A stretch of DNA of 64,000 nt from Betaproteobacteria bacterium (lineage in GTDB: Bacteria > Pseudomonadota > Gammaproteobacteria > Burkholderiales > Burkholderiaceae_C). Positions 56,478 to 64,000 of this stretch are shown piece by piece. The notes beneath the pieces are model-generated. The model was given only the letters and a program-made list of their open reading frames with translations, had not been told where the DNA came from and did no database searches. A program made the translations under genes and the position numbers. The stretch covers positions 62,001-126,000 of the forward strand of contig CANGHH010000008.1 of assembly GCA_947453725.1 (NCBI GenBank). The letters are read 5' to 3'. Every line of letters begins with the position of its first letter. Within the stretch, counting starts at the first letter, position 1.

Positions 56478-58130
56478 ATGGCGTTGATCGAAGTGAAAGT
56501 GCCGGACATCGGCGACTTCAAGGAAGTTGAAATCATCGAGTTGCTGGTCAAGGCCGGCGACACCGTCGCGGTGGACCAGAGCCTGCTGACCGTCGAGTCG
56601 GACAAGGCGTCGATGGAAATCCCGTCGTCGCATGCCGGCGTGGTGAAGGAACTGAAGGTCAAGCTCGGCGACAAGGTGGGCGAAGGCTCGCTGGTGCTGC
56701 TGCTGGAAACGGCGGGCGCTGCAGCGCCAGCGGGCGCACCGGCGCCGGCTGCGGTCGCCCCCCCGGCCGCAGCAGCGCCGGTCGCCGCTGCGCCACCCGC
56801 CGCACCTGCGGCTGCGGCCGTCATCGAGGTGGTGGTGCCCGACATCGGCGACTTCGACGAAGTCACCGTCATCGAGGTCTTCGTCAAGCCCGGCGACAGC
56901 GTCAAGGTCGAACAGAGCCTGATCACGGTCGAGAGCGACAAGGCGTCGATGGAGATCCCGTCGTCGAACGCCGGTGTCGTGCAGCGACTGCTGGTCCAGG
57001 TCGGCGACAAGGTCAGGAAGGGCACACCGGTCGTGACGCTGCTGGGCGCGGTCGCGGCCATGCCGGCGGTTGCAGCGCCGCTTGCTGCACCGCTTGCTGC
57101 GGCGGCCCCGGCAGCCGAACCGGCGCCCGCGCCGGCTGCGCCCGCAGCAGCGGCGATGCCGGCCCATGAGCCGACAGCGGCCAAGGGTGTGCTGCCGCAT
57201 GCCTCGCCGTCGATCCGCCTGCTGGCGCGCGAACTGGGCGTCCCGCTGGCTGAAGTGCAGGGCAGCGGTCCCAAAGGCCGCATCACGCAGACCGACGTGC
57301 AGGGCTACGTCAAGGCCGTGATGGCTGGCGATACGCGCACCGAAGCGCAGAAGCTCAAGGCGCCTGCAGCCGCGCCGGCGGCCGCGGGTGGCGGCATCCC
57401 GGGCCTGCTGGCCTGGCCGGTGGTCGACTTCGCGAAGTTCGGCCCGGTCGAGCGCAAGCCGCTGAGCCGCATCCAGAAGATCAGCGGCGCCAACCTGCAC
57501 CGCAACTGGGTGATGATTCCCCACGTCACGCACAACGACGAGGCCGACATCACCGAGTTGGAAGCCTTCCGCGTGCAGATGAACAAGGAACACGAGAAGG
57601 CGGGCATCAAGTTCACGATGCTGGCTTTCGTGATCAAGGCCGCCGTGGCTGCGCTGCAGAAGCACCCGACCTTCAACGCCAGCCTGGACGGCGACGAACT
57701 GGTCTTCAAGAAGTACTTCCACATCGGCTTCGCGGCCGACACGCCGAACGGCCTGGTGGTCCCGGTGCTGAAGAACGCCGACACCAAGGGCATCGCCCAG
57801 ATCGCGCAGGAGATGGCCGACCTGTCGAAGAAGGCCCGCGACGGCAAGCTGGGTCCTGCCGACATGACCGGCGGCACCTTCAGCATCAGCAGCCTGGGCG
57901 GGATCGGCGGCACCGATTTCACGCCCATCGTCAACGCCCCCGAAGTGGCCATCATGGGCCTGTCGAAGAGCGCGATGAAGCCGGTGTGGGACGGCAAGGC
58001 CTTCCAGCCGCGCCTGATCCTGCCCTTGTCGCTGTCCTACGACCACCGCGTCATCGACGGCGCGTCCGGTGCTCGCTTCGCCGCGACCTTCGCGCAACTG
58101 CTCGGCGACTTCCGCCGAGTCCTGCTTTGA
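56478..58130 (+). CDS. aceF: Dihydrolipoamide acetyltransferase (pyruvate dehydrogenase E2)
   Basis: A 550-residue core subunit. Two lipoyl domains are joined by Ala/Pro-rich linkers; the lipoylated Lys are 43 and about 155, both in [13 protein letters not shown]. The peripheral-subunit-binding domain (about 235–275, [18 protein letters not shown]) follows a third Ala/Pro linker. The catalytic domain ends with [13 protein letters not shown], which holds the active His and Asp. ATG lies 21 bases after aceE with GGAG nearby. Its stop overlaps the TTG start of the next gene. Confidence 0.97.
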   Translation: MALIEVKVPDIGDFKEVEIIELLVKAGDTVAVDQSLLTVESDKASMEIPSSHAGVVKELKVKLGDKVGEGSLVLLLETAGAAAPAGAPAPAAVAPPAAAAPVAAAPPAAPAAAAVIEVVVPDIGDFDEVTVIEVFVKPGDSVKVEQSLITVESDKASMEIPSSNAGVVQRLLVQVGDKVRKGTPVVTLLGAVAAMPAVAAPLAAPLAAAAPAAEPAPAPAAPAAAAMPAHEPTAAKGVLPHASPSIRLLARELGVPLAEVQGSGPKGRITQTDVQGYVKAVMAGDTRTEAQKLKAPAAAPAAAGGGIPGLLAWPVVDFAKFGPVERKPLSRIQKISGANLHRNWVMIPHVTHNDEADITELEAFRVQMNKEHEKAGIKFTMLAFVIKAAVAALQKHPTFNASLDGDELVFKKYFHIGFAADTPNGLVVPVLKNADTKGIAQIAQEMADLSKKARDGKLGPADMTGGTFSISSLGGIGGTDFTPIVNAPEVAIMGLSKSAMKPVWDGKAFQPRLILPLSLSYDHRVIDGASGARFAATFAQLLGDFRRVLL

Positions 58131-58705
58131 GCACCGTGGTCGTCGCCCGCAAGGGCACCACGCTGGCCATCGCATCGGACTCGCTGATCACTTTCGGCGA
58201 GATGCGCCTGCCGCCGGCCTACGAGGCCAACGACAAGCTGTTCGCCATAGCCGACTCGTGGGTCGGCGCGGTGGGCAGCACGGCCCACCTGCCGGTGCTT
58301 CGCCAGGCGCTGTCGTCGCTGACGCCGGAAGAGCGCCAGCTCGACTCGCGTGAGGGCCTGTTCGACACCTTCCTGCAGCTGCATCCCAAGCTGAAGGACC
58401 GTTTCTTCATGAACACGAAGGAGCACGACAGCGATCCCTACGAAAGCAGCCAGTACTCGATCCTGGTCGCCAACGCGCAAGGCATCTTCGGCGTCGAAAG
58501 CTACCGCGAGGTCTTCGAGTTCCAGCGCTTCTGGGCCATCGGTTCAGGCCGCCGTTTCGCGCTGGGCGCGATGCACGCGGTCTATGACAAGGCCCGCAGC
58601 GCGGCCGAGATCGCCGAGGCGGGGGTGCTCGCCGGCTGCGAGTTCGACACCAGTTCGGCCGGCCCGGCGCGTGTGCACACCTTCAAATTCAAGAAAAGAG
58701 ACTGA
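58127..58705 (+). CDS. Proteasome-like Ntn hydrolase (BPH family) in the pdh operon
   Basis: A 192-residue protein with the fold signature of HslV/20S beta subunits: STVVVARKG at the N-terminus, [24 protein letters not shown]. It fits the beta-proteobacterial proteasome homologues (BPH), a bacterial self-compartmentalised protease family distinct from HslV and Anbu. The start is TTG at 58127, overlapping the aceF stop (TTGA). After Met removal the first residue is Ser, in the place of HslV Thr1. Asp17 (mature numbering) matches HslV Asp17, and Lys36 matches Lys33 after a three-residue shift. A later GTG would remove the nucleophile and is rejected. No HslU-type ATPase lies in the window. Its position between aceF and lpdA is unexpected for a protease. 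Confidence 0.8.
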   Translation: MSTVVVARKGTTLAIASDSLITFGEMRLPPAYEANDKLFAIADSWVGAVGSTAHLPVLRQALSSLTPEERQLDSREGLFDTFLQLHPKLKDRFFMNTKEHDSDPYESSQYSILVANAQGIFGVESYREVFEFQRFWAIGSGRRFALGAMHAVYDKARSAAEIAEAGVLAGCEFDTSSAGPARVHTFKFKKRD

Positions 58706-58709
58706 TCCC

Positions 58710-60503
58710 ATGGCTCTCATCGACATCCTGGTGCCGGACATCGGCGATTTCAGCGAAGTGACCGTCATCGAATTGCTCGTCGCGGTGGGCGACAGCGTCA
58801 AGCCCGAGCAGAGCCTGATCACCGTCGAAAGCGACAAGGCGTCGATGGAGATCCCGTCGTCGGCCGGCGGCGTGGTCAAGGCCTTGAAGGTCAAGATCGG
58901 CGACAAGGTGGCGATGGGCTCGGTGCTGCTGGCGCTGGAAAGCGCGACGGCTGCAGTTGCCGCGCCAACCCCTGTTGCCGCCCCCGCGCCGGTCGCGGCG
59001 GCACCGGCTTCCAGCAATGCGCCTGCCGCAGCCAGCTACGCCGGCGGCGCCGACCTCGAATGCGACATGCTGGTGTTGGGCGCCGGCCCCGGTGGTTACT
59101 CGGCCGCTTTCCGCGCCGCCGACCTGGGGCTGAAGACGGTCATCGTCGAGCGCTACCCGGTTCTCGGCGGCGTCTGCCTGAACGTCGGCTGCATCCCGAG
59201 CAAGGCGCTGCTGCACGTGGCGGCGGTGATGGACGAGGTGACGCACTTCGCCGACCTCGGCGTCAGCTTCGGCAAGCCCGAAGTCGACCTGGGCAAGTTG
59301 CTGGCGCACAAGAACAAGGTGGTCGGCAAGCTCACCGGCGGCCTCGCCGCGATGGCCAAGATGCGCAAGGTGACGGTGGTCAACGGCGTTGGCGAGTTCG
59401 CCGATCCTTTCCACCTGACCGTGACCGGCACCGACGGCAAGCAGCAGACGATCAAATTCAAGAGCGCCATCATCGCGGCCGGTTCCGAAGCCGTGAAGCT
59501 GCCGTTCCTGCCGAAGGACGACCCGCGCATCGTGACCAGCACTGGCGCGCTGGAGTTGCGTCAGAAACCGGACCGCATGCTGGTCATCGGCGGCGGCATC
59601 ATCGGCCTGGAAATGGGTACGGTCTACAGCACGCTGGGTGCCCGTCTGGATGTCGTGGAAATGCTCGACGGCCTGATGCAGGGCGCTGATCGCGACCTGG
59701 TCAAGGTCTGGCAGAAATTCAACGCCCACCGTTTCGACAAGCTGATGCTGAAGACCAAGACCGTCGGCGCCGAGGCCACCGCCGACGGCATTCGTGTGAT
59801 GTTCGAAGGCCTCGATGGCGTGAAGAGCGAAGGGGTCTACGACCTCGTGCTGCAGGCCGTCGGCCGCACGCCCAACGGCAGGAAGATCGCTGCCGACAAG
59901 GCCGGCGTGCTGGTCAGCGACCGAGGCTTCATCCCGGTCGACGTCCAGATGCGGACCAACGTGCCGCACATCCACGCCATCGGCGACATCGTCGGTCAGC
60001 CGATGCTGGCGCACAAGGCCGTGCACGAAGCTCACGTGGCGGCCGAGGTGGCCGCCGGTACCCTGAATGGCGATGCCGCCTTGAGCAAGGCCCAGTTCGA
60101 CGCCCGCGTGATCCCCAGCGTGGCCTACACCGACCCCGAGGTGGCCTGGGTCGGCCTGACCGAGGACGAGGCCAAGGCCAGGGGCATCCCCGTCCGGAAG
60201 GGGCTGTTCCCGTGGACGGCCTCGGGTCGCGCCATCGCCAACGGCCGCGACGAAGGTTTCACCAAGCTGCTCTTCGACGATTCGCCGCAAGCCCACGGCC
60301 ACGGCCGGATCCTGGGTGGCGGCATCGTCGGCACGCACGCCGGCGACATGATCGGCGAGGTGGCGCTGGCCATCGAGATGGGCGCCGACTCGGTCGACAT
60401 CGGCAAGACCATCCACCCGCACCCGACGCTGGGCGAAAGCATCGGCATGGCCGCCGAAGTGGCCCACGGCAGCTGCACCGACCTGCCGCCGGCGCGTCGT
60501 TGA
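58710..60503 (+). CDS. lpdA: Dihydrolipoamide dehydrogenase with N-terminal lipoyl domain (E3)
   Basis: A 597-residue flavoenzyme. Residues 1–75 are a lipoyl domain (Lys43 in [13 protein letters not shown]) nearly identical to those of AceF; an Ala/Pro linker leads to the FAD enzyme. GAGPGGYSAAFRAADLG binds FAD, GGVCLNVGCIPSKALL holds the redox Cys pair, GGGIIGLEMG binds NAD, and HPHPTLGE near the C-terminus is the catalytic His-Glu. It reoxidises the dihydrolipoyl arm. Lipoyl-tipped E3 is known in several proteobacteria. ATG lies four bases after the proteasome-like gene stop, so all four operon genes are closely coupled. Confidence 0.96.
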   Translation: MALIDILVPDIGDFSEVTVIELLVAVGDSVKPEQSLITVESDKASMEIPSSAGGVVKALKVKIGDKVAMGSVLLALESATAAVAAPTPVAAPAPVAAAPASSNAPAAASYAGGADLECDMLVLGAGPGGYSAAFRAADLGLKTVIVERYPVLGGVCLNVGCIPSKALLHVAAVMDEVTHFADLGVSFGKPEVDLGKLLAHKNKVVGKLTGGLAAMAKMRKVTVVNGVGEFADPFHLTVTGTDGKQQTIKFKSAIIAAGSEAVKLPFLPKDDPRIVTSTGALELRQKPDRMLVIGGGIIGLEMGTVYSTLGARLDVVEMLDGLMQGADRDLVKVWQKFNAHRFDKLMLKTKTVGAEATADGIRVMFEGLDGVKSEGVYDLVLQAVGRTPNGRKIAADKAGVLVSDRGFIPVDVQMRTNVPHIHAIGDIVGQPMLAHKAVHEAHVAAEVAAGTLNGDAALSKAQFDARVIPSVAYTDPEVAWVGLTEDEAKARGIPVRKGLFPWTASGRAIANGRDEGFTKLLFDDSPQAHGHGRILGGGIVGTHAGDMIGEVALAIEMGADSVDIGKTIHPHPTLGESIGMAAEVAHGSCTDLPPARR

Positions 60504-60549
60504 ACGCCGGCGCGGTCCGGAGGGGCCGCATGGTTTTGGGTCGCGTGCT

Positions 60550-62052
60550 TCAGGCCCTGCCGGCCGCGCGCCCGTAGAGGCGGGACAACTCCAGCAGCCG
60601 CCCGCCATGCCAGGGCTGGACCTGGTTCCACTGGAAGCGCCAGACCCACCAGCCCGATTCCTGGCCCGGCCAGTTCATGCGGCTTTCGGCCGGCAGCGCC
60701 AGCACGTCCTGCATCGGGTGGACGGCGGTGTCGGCGACGCTGGCCATGGCCGCGCGGATCATCGTCCAGGCGATGTCGTGGCCATCGGTGGCCAGGTAGC
60801 CGCGCGCGTAGTGGCGTTCCTGGTCGCTGGCCGTGGCCCACCAGCCGGCGGTGGTGTCGTTGTCGTGGGTGCCGGTGTAGACCACGGTGTCGGGCTCGTG
60901 GTTGTGCGGCAGGAAGCTGTTCGACGCGTCGCCGCCGAACGCGAACTGCAGGATGCGCATGCCGGGGTAGCCGAACTCCTTGCGCAGGGCTTCGACGTCG
61001 GGCGTCACCAGGCCCAGGTCCTCGGCGATGATCGGCATCGGGCCCAGCGCGTGGGTGATGGCGGTGAACAGCGCGGCGCCCGGGCCGGGCACCCAGCGGC
61101 CGTGCTCGGCGGTCGGCTGACTGGCCGGAATCTCGTAGTAGCCGGCGAAGCCGCGGAAGTGGTCGATGCGCACGATGTCGACCAGTTCGAAGGTTCGGCG
61201 CACGCGCTCCACCCACCAGGCGTAGCCGTCCTTGGCGTGCTCGGACCAGCGGTACAGCGGGTTGCCCCAGCGCTGGCCGGTGGCGGCGAACAGGTCGGGC
61301 GGCACACCGGCGACCACCGTCGGGCGGCCCGATTCGTCGAGTTCGAACAGGTGCTGGTTGGCCCAGACTTCGGCACTCAGGTAGGCGATGAAGATCGGCG
61401 TGTCGCCGATGATCTGCACCCCCTGAGCGTTGGCGTAGGTCTTCAGCGCCGCCCACTGGCGGTAGAAGCACCACTGGCCGAACTGCCAGAAGGCGATGCG
61501 TTCGGCGTGCTGCAGACGGGCAGCGGCCAGCGCTTTCGGGTCGCGCTGGGCCAGACCGGTTTCCCAGGTGCACCAGTCCTGCCAGCCGCAGGCTTCGCAC
61601 AGCGACATGAACAGCGCGTAGTCGTCCAGCCAGCTGCGGTGGGCGGCCAGGAAGGCCGCGTATTCGGCGCGCTGGGTGGCGGTGCCGGCGTCGGCGAAAC
61701 AGGCGGCGGCGCGTGCCAGCCTTTCCATCCGGTAGGGGTAGACGGCCGCGAAATTGACGTGGTCGGCTTCCAGGCCGGGCGCCGGGGCCACGTCGGTGCT
61801 GCCGAGCCAGCCCTGGGTCTGCAATTCGCGCAGATCGACCAGCAGCACATTGCCGGCGAAGGCCGAGTTGCTCATGTAGGGCGAATTGCCCGGGCCGATG
61901 CCGGCCAGCGGCAGGATCTGCCAGAGCTTCTGCCCCGCGCCGACCAGCCAGTCCACGTAGTGATAGGCCTCGCGGCCGAGGTCGCCCGAGCCGTGCGGGC
62001 CGGGCAGGGAGGTGGGGTGCAGCAGCACGCCGCTGGCGCGGGGGAATCGCAT
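60550..62052 (-). CDS. malQ: 4-alpha-glucanotransferase (amylomaltase)
   Basis: A 500-residue GH77 enzyme that transfers maltosyl and longer glucan units. RASGVLLHPTSLPGPHGSGDLG at the N-terminus is the family start. The catalytic Asp lies in VRIDHFRGFAGYYEIP near 285, the acid/base Glu in PIIAEDLGLVTP near 335, and the third acid in YTGTHDNDTTAGWW near 387. It is 43 bases downstream of glgX on the same strand, so the pair acts in glycogen or maltodextrin breakdown. It converges on lpdA with a 46-base gap. ATG at 62052 begins at the first family residues. Confidence 0.95.
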   Translation of the reverse strand: MRFPRASGVLLHPTSLPGPHGSGDLGREAYHYVDWLVGAGQKLWQILPLAGIGPGNSPYMSNSAFAGNVLLVDLRELQTQGWLGSTDVAPAPGLEADHVNFAAVYPYRMERLARAAACFADAGTATQRAEYAAFLAAHRSWLDDYALFMSLCEACGWQDWCTWETGLAQRDPKALAAARLQHAERIAFWQFGQWCFYRQWAALKTYANAQGVQIIGDTPIFIAYLSAEVWANQHLFELDESGRPTVVAGVPPDLFAATGQRWGNPLYRWSEHAKDGYAWWVERVRRTFELVDIVRIDHFRGFAGYYEIPASQPTAEHGRWVPGPGAALFTAITHALGPMPIIAEDLGLVTPDVEALRKEFGYPGMRILQFAFGGDASNSFLPHNHEPDTVVYTGTHDNDTTAGWWATASDQERHYARGYLATDGHDIAWTMIRAAMASVADTAVHPMQDVLALPAESRMNWPGQESGWWVWRFQWNQVQPWHGGRLLELSRLYGRAAGRA

Positions 62053-62095
62053 GGTTGGGGTCCTTGGCGGGATCGGTGTCGGTTGGCGTCGCGGC

Positions 62096-64000
62096 TCAGG
62101 CGGGGCTGTCGTCGCGCAGCAGCACGACGGAACGGGCCGGCAAGTCGTATTCGCTGCGGGATTGGCGAACCCAGCGGCTGCGGCCGTCAGGGGCGCTGCT
62201 GTCGAGTTCGGCCACCCAGTTGCCGGGCGGCAGTTGGAAGCGGGCGTCCAGGTCGCGGGCGTTGACCAGCAGCAGCAGGGCCTTGCCACCGCGGCCGGGC
62301 TGGCCGATCCAGGCGCCGACGATGCGCGACATGCGGTTGTCCCAGTCCTCGGCGGCCATCGCCACACCGGTGCGCCGCAGCCAGGACAGGTCGTGCAGGC
62401 CGCGCAGACCCTGCAGGCCGGTGTACCAGCGCCCGGCCAGCGGCAGCAGGCGGCGGCGCAGCGCCAACAGATGGGCCGTGTAGTCGATCAGGCTCTGGTC
62501 AGCGCTGTCCCAGTCGATCCAGGTGATGGCGTTGTCCTGGCAGTAGGGGTTGTTGTTGCCGCCTTGCGTGTGGCCGAGTTCGTCGCCGGCCGCCAGCATC
62601 GGCGTGCCCTGCGCCAGCACCACGGTGGCCAGCAGCGCGCGCTGCAGGCGGGCCCGTCGGCCCAGCACCTCGGGGTCCAGCGTCGGGCCTTCCCAGCCGC
62701 AGTTCCAGCTCAGGTTGTGGCCGTGGCCGTCGCGGTTGTCCTCGCCGTTGGCTTCGTTGTGCCGCATGTCGTAGCTGACCAGGTCCGCCAGCGTGAAGCC
62801 ATCGTGGCTGACGATGTAGTTCACGCTGTCCAGCGGCGATCGGCGGCGGGCCTGGAACAGGTCGCTGCTGCCGGCCAGGCGCAGTGCGAATTCGCCGCGC
62901 GTGCAGTCGCCGCCCAACCAGAAGGCGCGCGCGGTGTCGCGGAATCGGTCGTTCCATTCCAGCCAACCGCGCGGGAACTGGCCGACCTGGTAGCCGCCGG
63001 GACCGAGGTCCCAGGGCTCGGCGATCAGCTTCACGCGCTGTAGCACCGGGTCCTGCAACACGGTCTTGAAGAAAGGGCCGTCGCGCTCGAAGCCGCTGTC
63101 ACCGCGGCCCAGGATGGGCGCCAGGTCGAAACGGAAGCCGTCGACATGCATGTCCTCGACCCAATACCGCAGGCTGTCGAGCACCATCTGCAGTACGCGC
63201 GGGTGGCGGATGTCGATGGTGTTGCCGCAACCGCTCCAGTTCTCGTGGTGCTGCAGCCGGCCGTCGGGCAGGCGGTACCAGCTGCGGTTGTCCAAGCCGC
63301 GCCAGCTCAGCGTGGGGCCGCGCTCGTCGCCTTCGGGCGTGTGGTTGTAGACCACGTCGAGCAGCACCTCGATGCCCGCGGCATGCAGGCGGCGCACCAT
63401 CTCGCGGAACTCGGTGCGCGGTGCGGCCGTCGAGGCGTAGCGCGGGTCGGGGCAGAAGAAGCCCAGGGTGTTGTAGCCCCAGTAGTTGGTCAAGCCCATC
63501 TCGGACAGGCGCGGTTCGTCCTGGATCTGCTGCACCGGCAACAGGCTGATGGCGGTGATGCCCAGGCGCTGGAGGTGCGCGATGGCGGCGTCGCTGCCCA
63601 GGCCGGCGTAGCTGCCGCGCTGCGCCTCGGGCACGCCGGGCATCCGCTTCGTCAAGCCGCGCACATGGGCTTCGTAGATCACGCTGTCGGCCAGCGGCGT
63701 GGCCGGCGGGCGGTCGCCCTGCCAGTCGTGCTGGTCGGCCACCACGCGGGCCTTCAGCGCGTCGCGGCCGTTGTCGCGCGGGTCCATGTGCTGCGGGTGT
63801 TCGCGGTCGGCGCCGTAGTGCGGGCTGTGCGCGCCGCGCAGGTCGATCTGGCCTGCGATCTCGCGCGCCCAGGGGTCGAGCAGCAGCTTGTGCGGGTTGA
63901 AGCGGTGCCCGCGGTCGGGCCGCCACGGGCCGTGCGCGCGCAGGCCGTAGAGCAGCCCGGGCTCGGCCCCGGGCAGGCGGCCGTGCCAGACCTCACCGGT
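62096..64000 (-). CDS. glgX: Glycogen debranching enzyme (5' end outside window)
   Basis: A GH13 isoamylase-type enzyme that hydrolyses alpha-1,6 branch points of limit dextrins. The frame is open to the right window edge, beginning there with TGEVWHGRLPGAEPG, part of the N-terminal CBM48 domain; only the first hundred or so residues are missing. The nucleophile Asp is in VDGFRFDLAPIL, the acid/base Glu in LIAEPWDLGPGG, and the third Asp in VSHDGFTLADL. An internal ATG at 63787 is not the start, since the upstream sequence is clearly GlgX. It probably forms an operon with malQ. Confidence 0.95.
   Translation of the reverse strand, partial: TGEVWHGRLPGAEPGLLYGLRAHGPWRPDRGHRFNPHKLLLDPWAREIAGQIDLRGAHSPHYGADREHPQHMDPRDNGRDALKARVVADQHDWQGDRPPATPLADSVIYEAHVRGLTKRMPGVPEAQRGSYAGLGSDAAIAHLQRLGITAISLLPVQQIQDEPRLSEMGLTNYWGYNTLGFFCPDPRYASTAAPRTEFREMVRRLHAAGIEVLLDVVYNHTPEGDERGPTLSWRGLDNRSWYRLPDGRLQHHENWSGCGNTIDIRHPRVLQMVLDSLRYWVEDMHVDGFRFDLAPILGRGDSGFERDGPFFKTVLQDPVLQRVKLIAEPWDLGPGGYQVGQFPRGWLEWNDRFRDTARAFWLGGDCTRGEFALRLAGSSDLFQARRRSPLDSVNYIVSHDGFTLADLVSYDMRHNEANGEDNRDGHGHNLSWNCGWEGPTLDPEVLGRRARLQRALLATVVLAQGTPMLAAGDELGHTQGGNNNPYCQDNAITWIDWDSADQSLIDYTAHLLALRRRLLPLAGRWYTGLQGLRGLHDLSWLRRTGVAMAAEDWDNRMSRIVGAWIGQPGRGGKALLLLVNARDLDARFQLPPGNWVAELDSSAPDGRSRWVRQSRSEYDLPARSVVLLRDDSPA

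Noticed and set aside
53700-58175. A 1491-codon open frame antisense to aceE, aceF and the proteasome-like gene
   Set aside because: Its product is low-complexity (His/Val/Gly/Arg-rich) and has no domain; the plus-strand genes are certain. Long antisense frames are a by-product of GC-biased codon use.
63099-63926. Separate minus-strand gene overlapping glgX
   Set aside because: It is an out-of-frame shadow; the glgX frame continues with family sequence to the window edge.

Overview
The window reads as chromosomal DNA of a GC-rich betaproteobacterium of the order Burkholderiales. The evidence is a phasin gene, a cysI–DUF934–cysH–cysD–cysN–cobA sulfate assimilation operon, a two-lipoyl AceF with a lipoyl-tipped LpdA, a proteasome-like Ntn hydrolase of the beta-proteobacterial type inside the pyruvate dehydrogenase operon, and many LivKHMGF-type transporters. 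I see no phage, insertion sequence, CRISPR array or plasmid function. Genes are densely packed, with many ATGA-type overlaps.

Layout. 1–5 kb: signal transduction. A truncated membrane sensor, an Hpt protein, a REC-PAS-GGDEF-EAL protein and a GGDEF protein form a likely c-di-GMP module. 5–6.6 kb: an unknown protein, a C-terminal outer-membrane protein remnant, a short H-NS-like protein and tRNA-Asn. 6.6–9.1 kb: a TonB-dependent receptor on the minus strand behind a TPP riboswitch that carries an unusual two-hairpin insertion, which suggests uptake of thiamine or a precursor.

9.1–27.2 kb: a large catabolic block. It holds an acetamidase/formamidase-family hydrolase, an SDR dehydrogenase, a MetX-like alpha/beta hydrolase, a GntR regulator, a COG3964 metal-dependent hydrolase, a three-subunit molybdenum hydroxylase and two complete HAAT-family ABC importers. 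Two sigma-54-like promoter sequences lie in it. Together they look like a nitrogen-regulated route for import and breakdown of an unidentified small, probably N-containing or cyclic, compound. It is the best candidate here for an undescribed pathway.

27–30.7 kb: glycogen genes (pgm, glgC) and a 7Fe ferredoxin. 30.8–36.7 kb: the assimilatory sulfate reduction operon ending in a siroheme-pathway methyltransferase. 36.9–44.5 kb: a patatin-like lipoprotein, a phasin, a plus-strand operon (deacetylase-like, thioesterase, nitroreductase, 2-hydroxyacid dehydrogenase) that shares PhaR-like boxes with the phasin, and an IorAB-type Mo oxidoreductase pair. 44.6–50.3 kb: rmuC, an MFS transporter, a decayed DUF4124-like gene, prlC and folD. 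50.4–53.6 kb: a two-component system divergent from the pyruvate dehydrogenase operon at 53.7–60.5 kb (aceE, aceF, proteasome homologue, lpdA). 60.5–64 kb: malQ and a glgX that runs off the window.

All functional calls come from reading motifs by eye; no database search was run.
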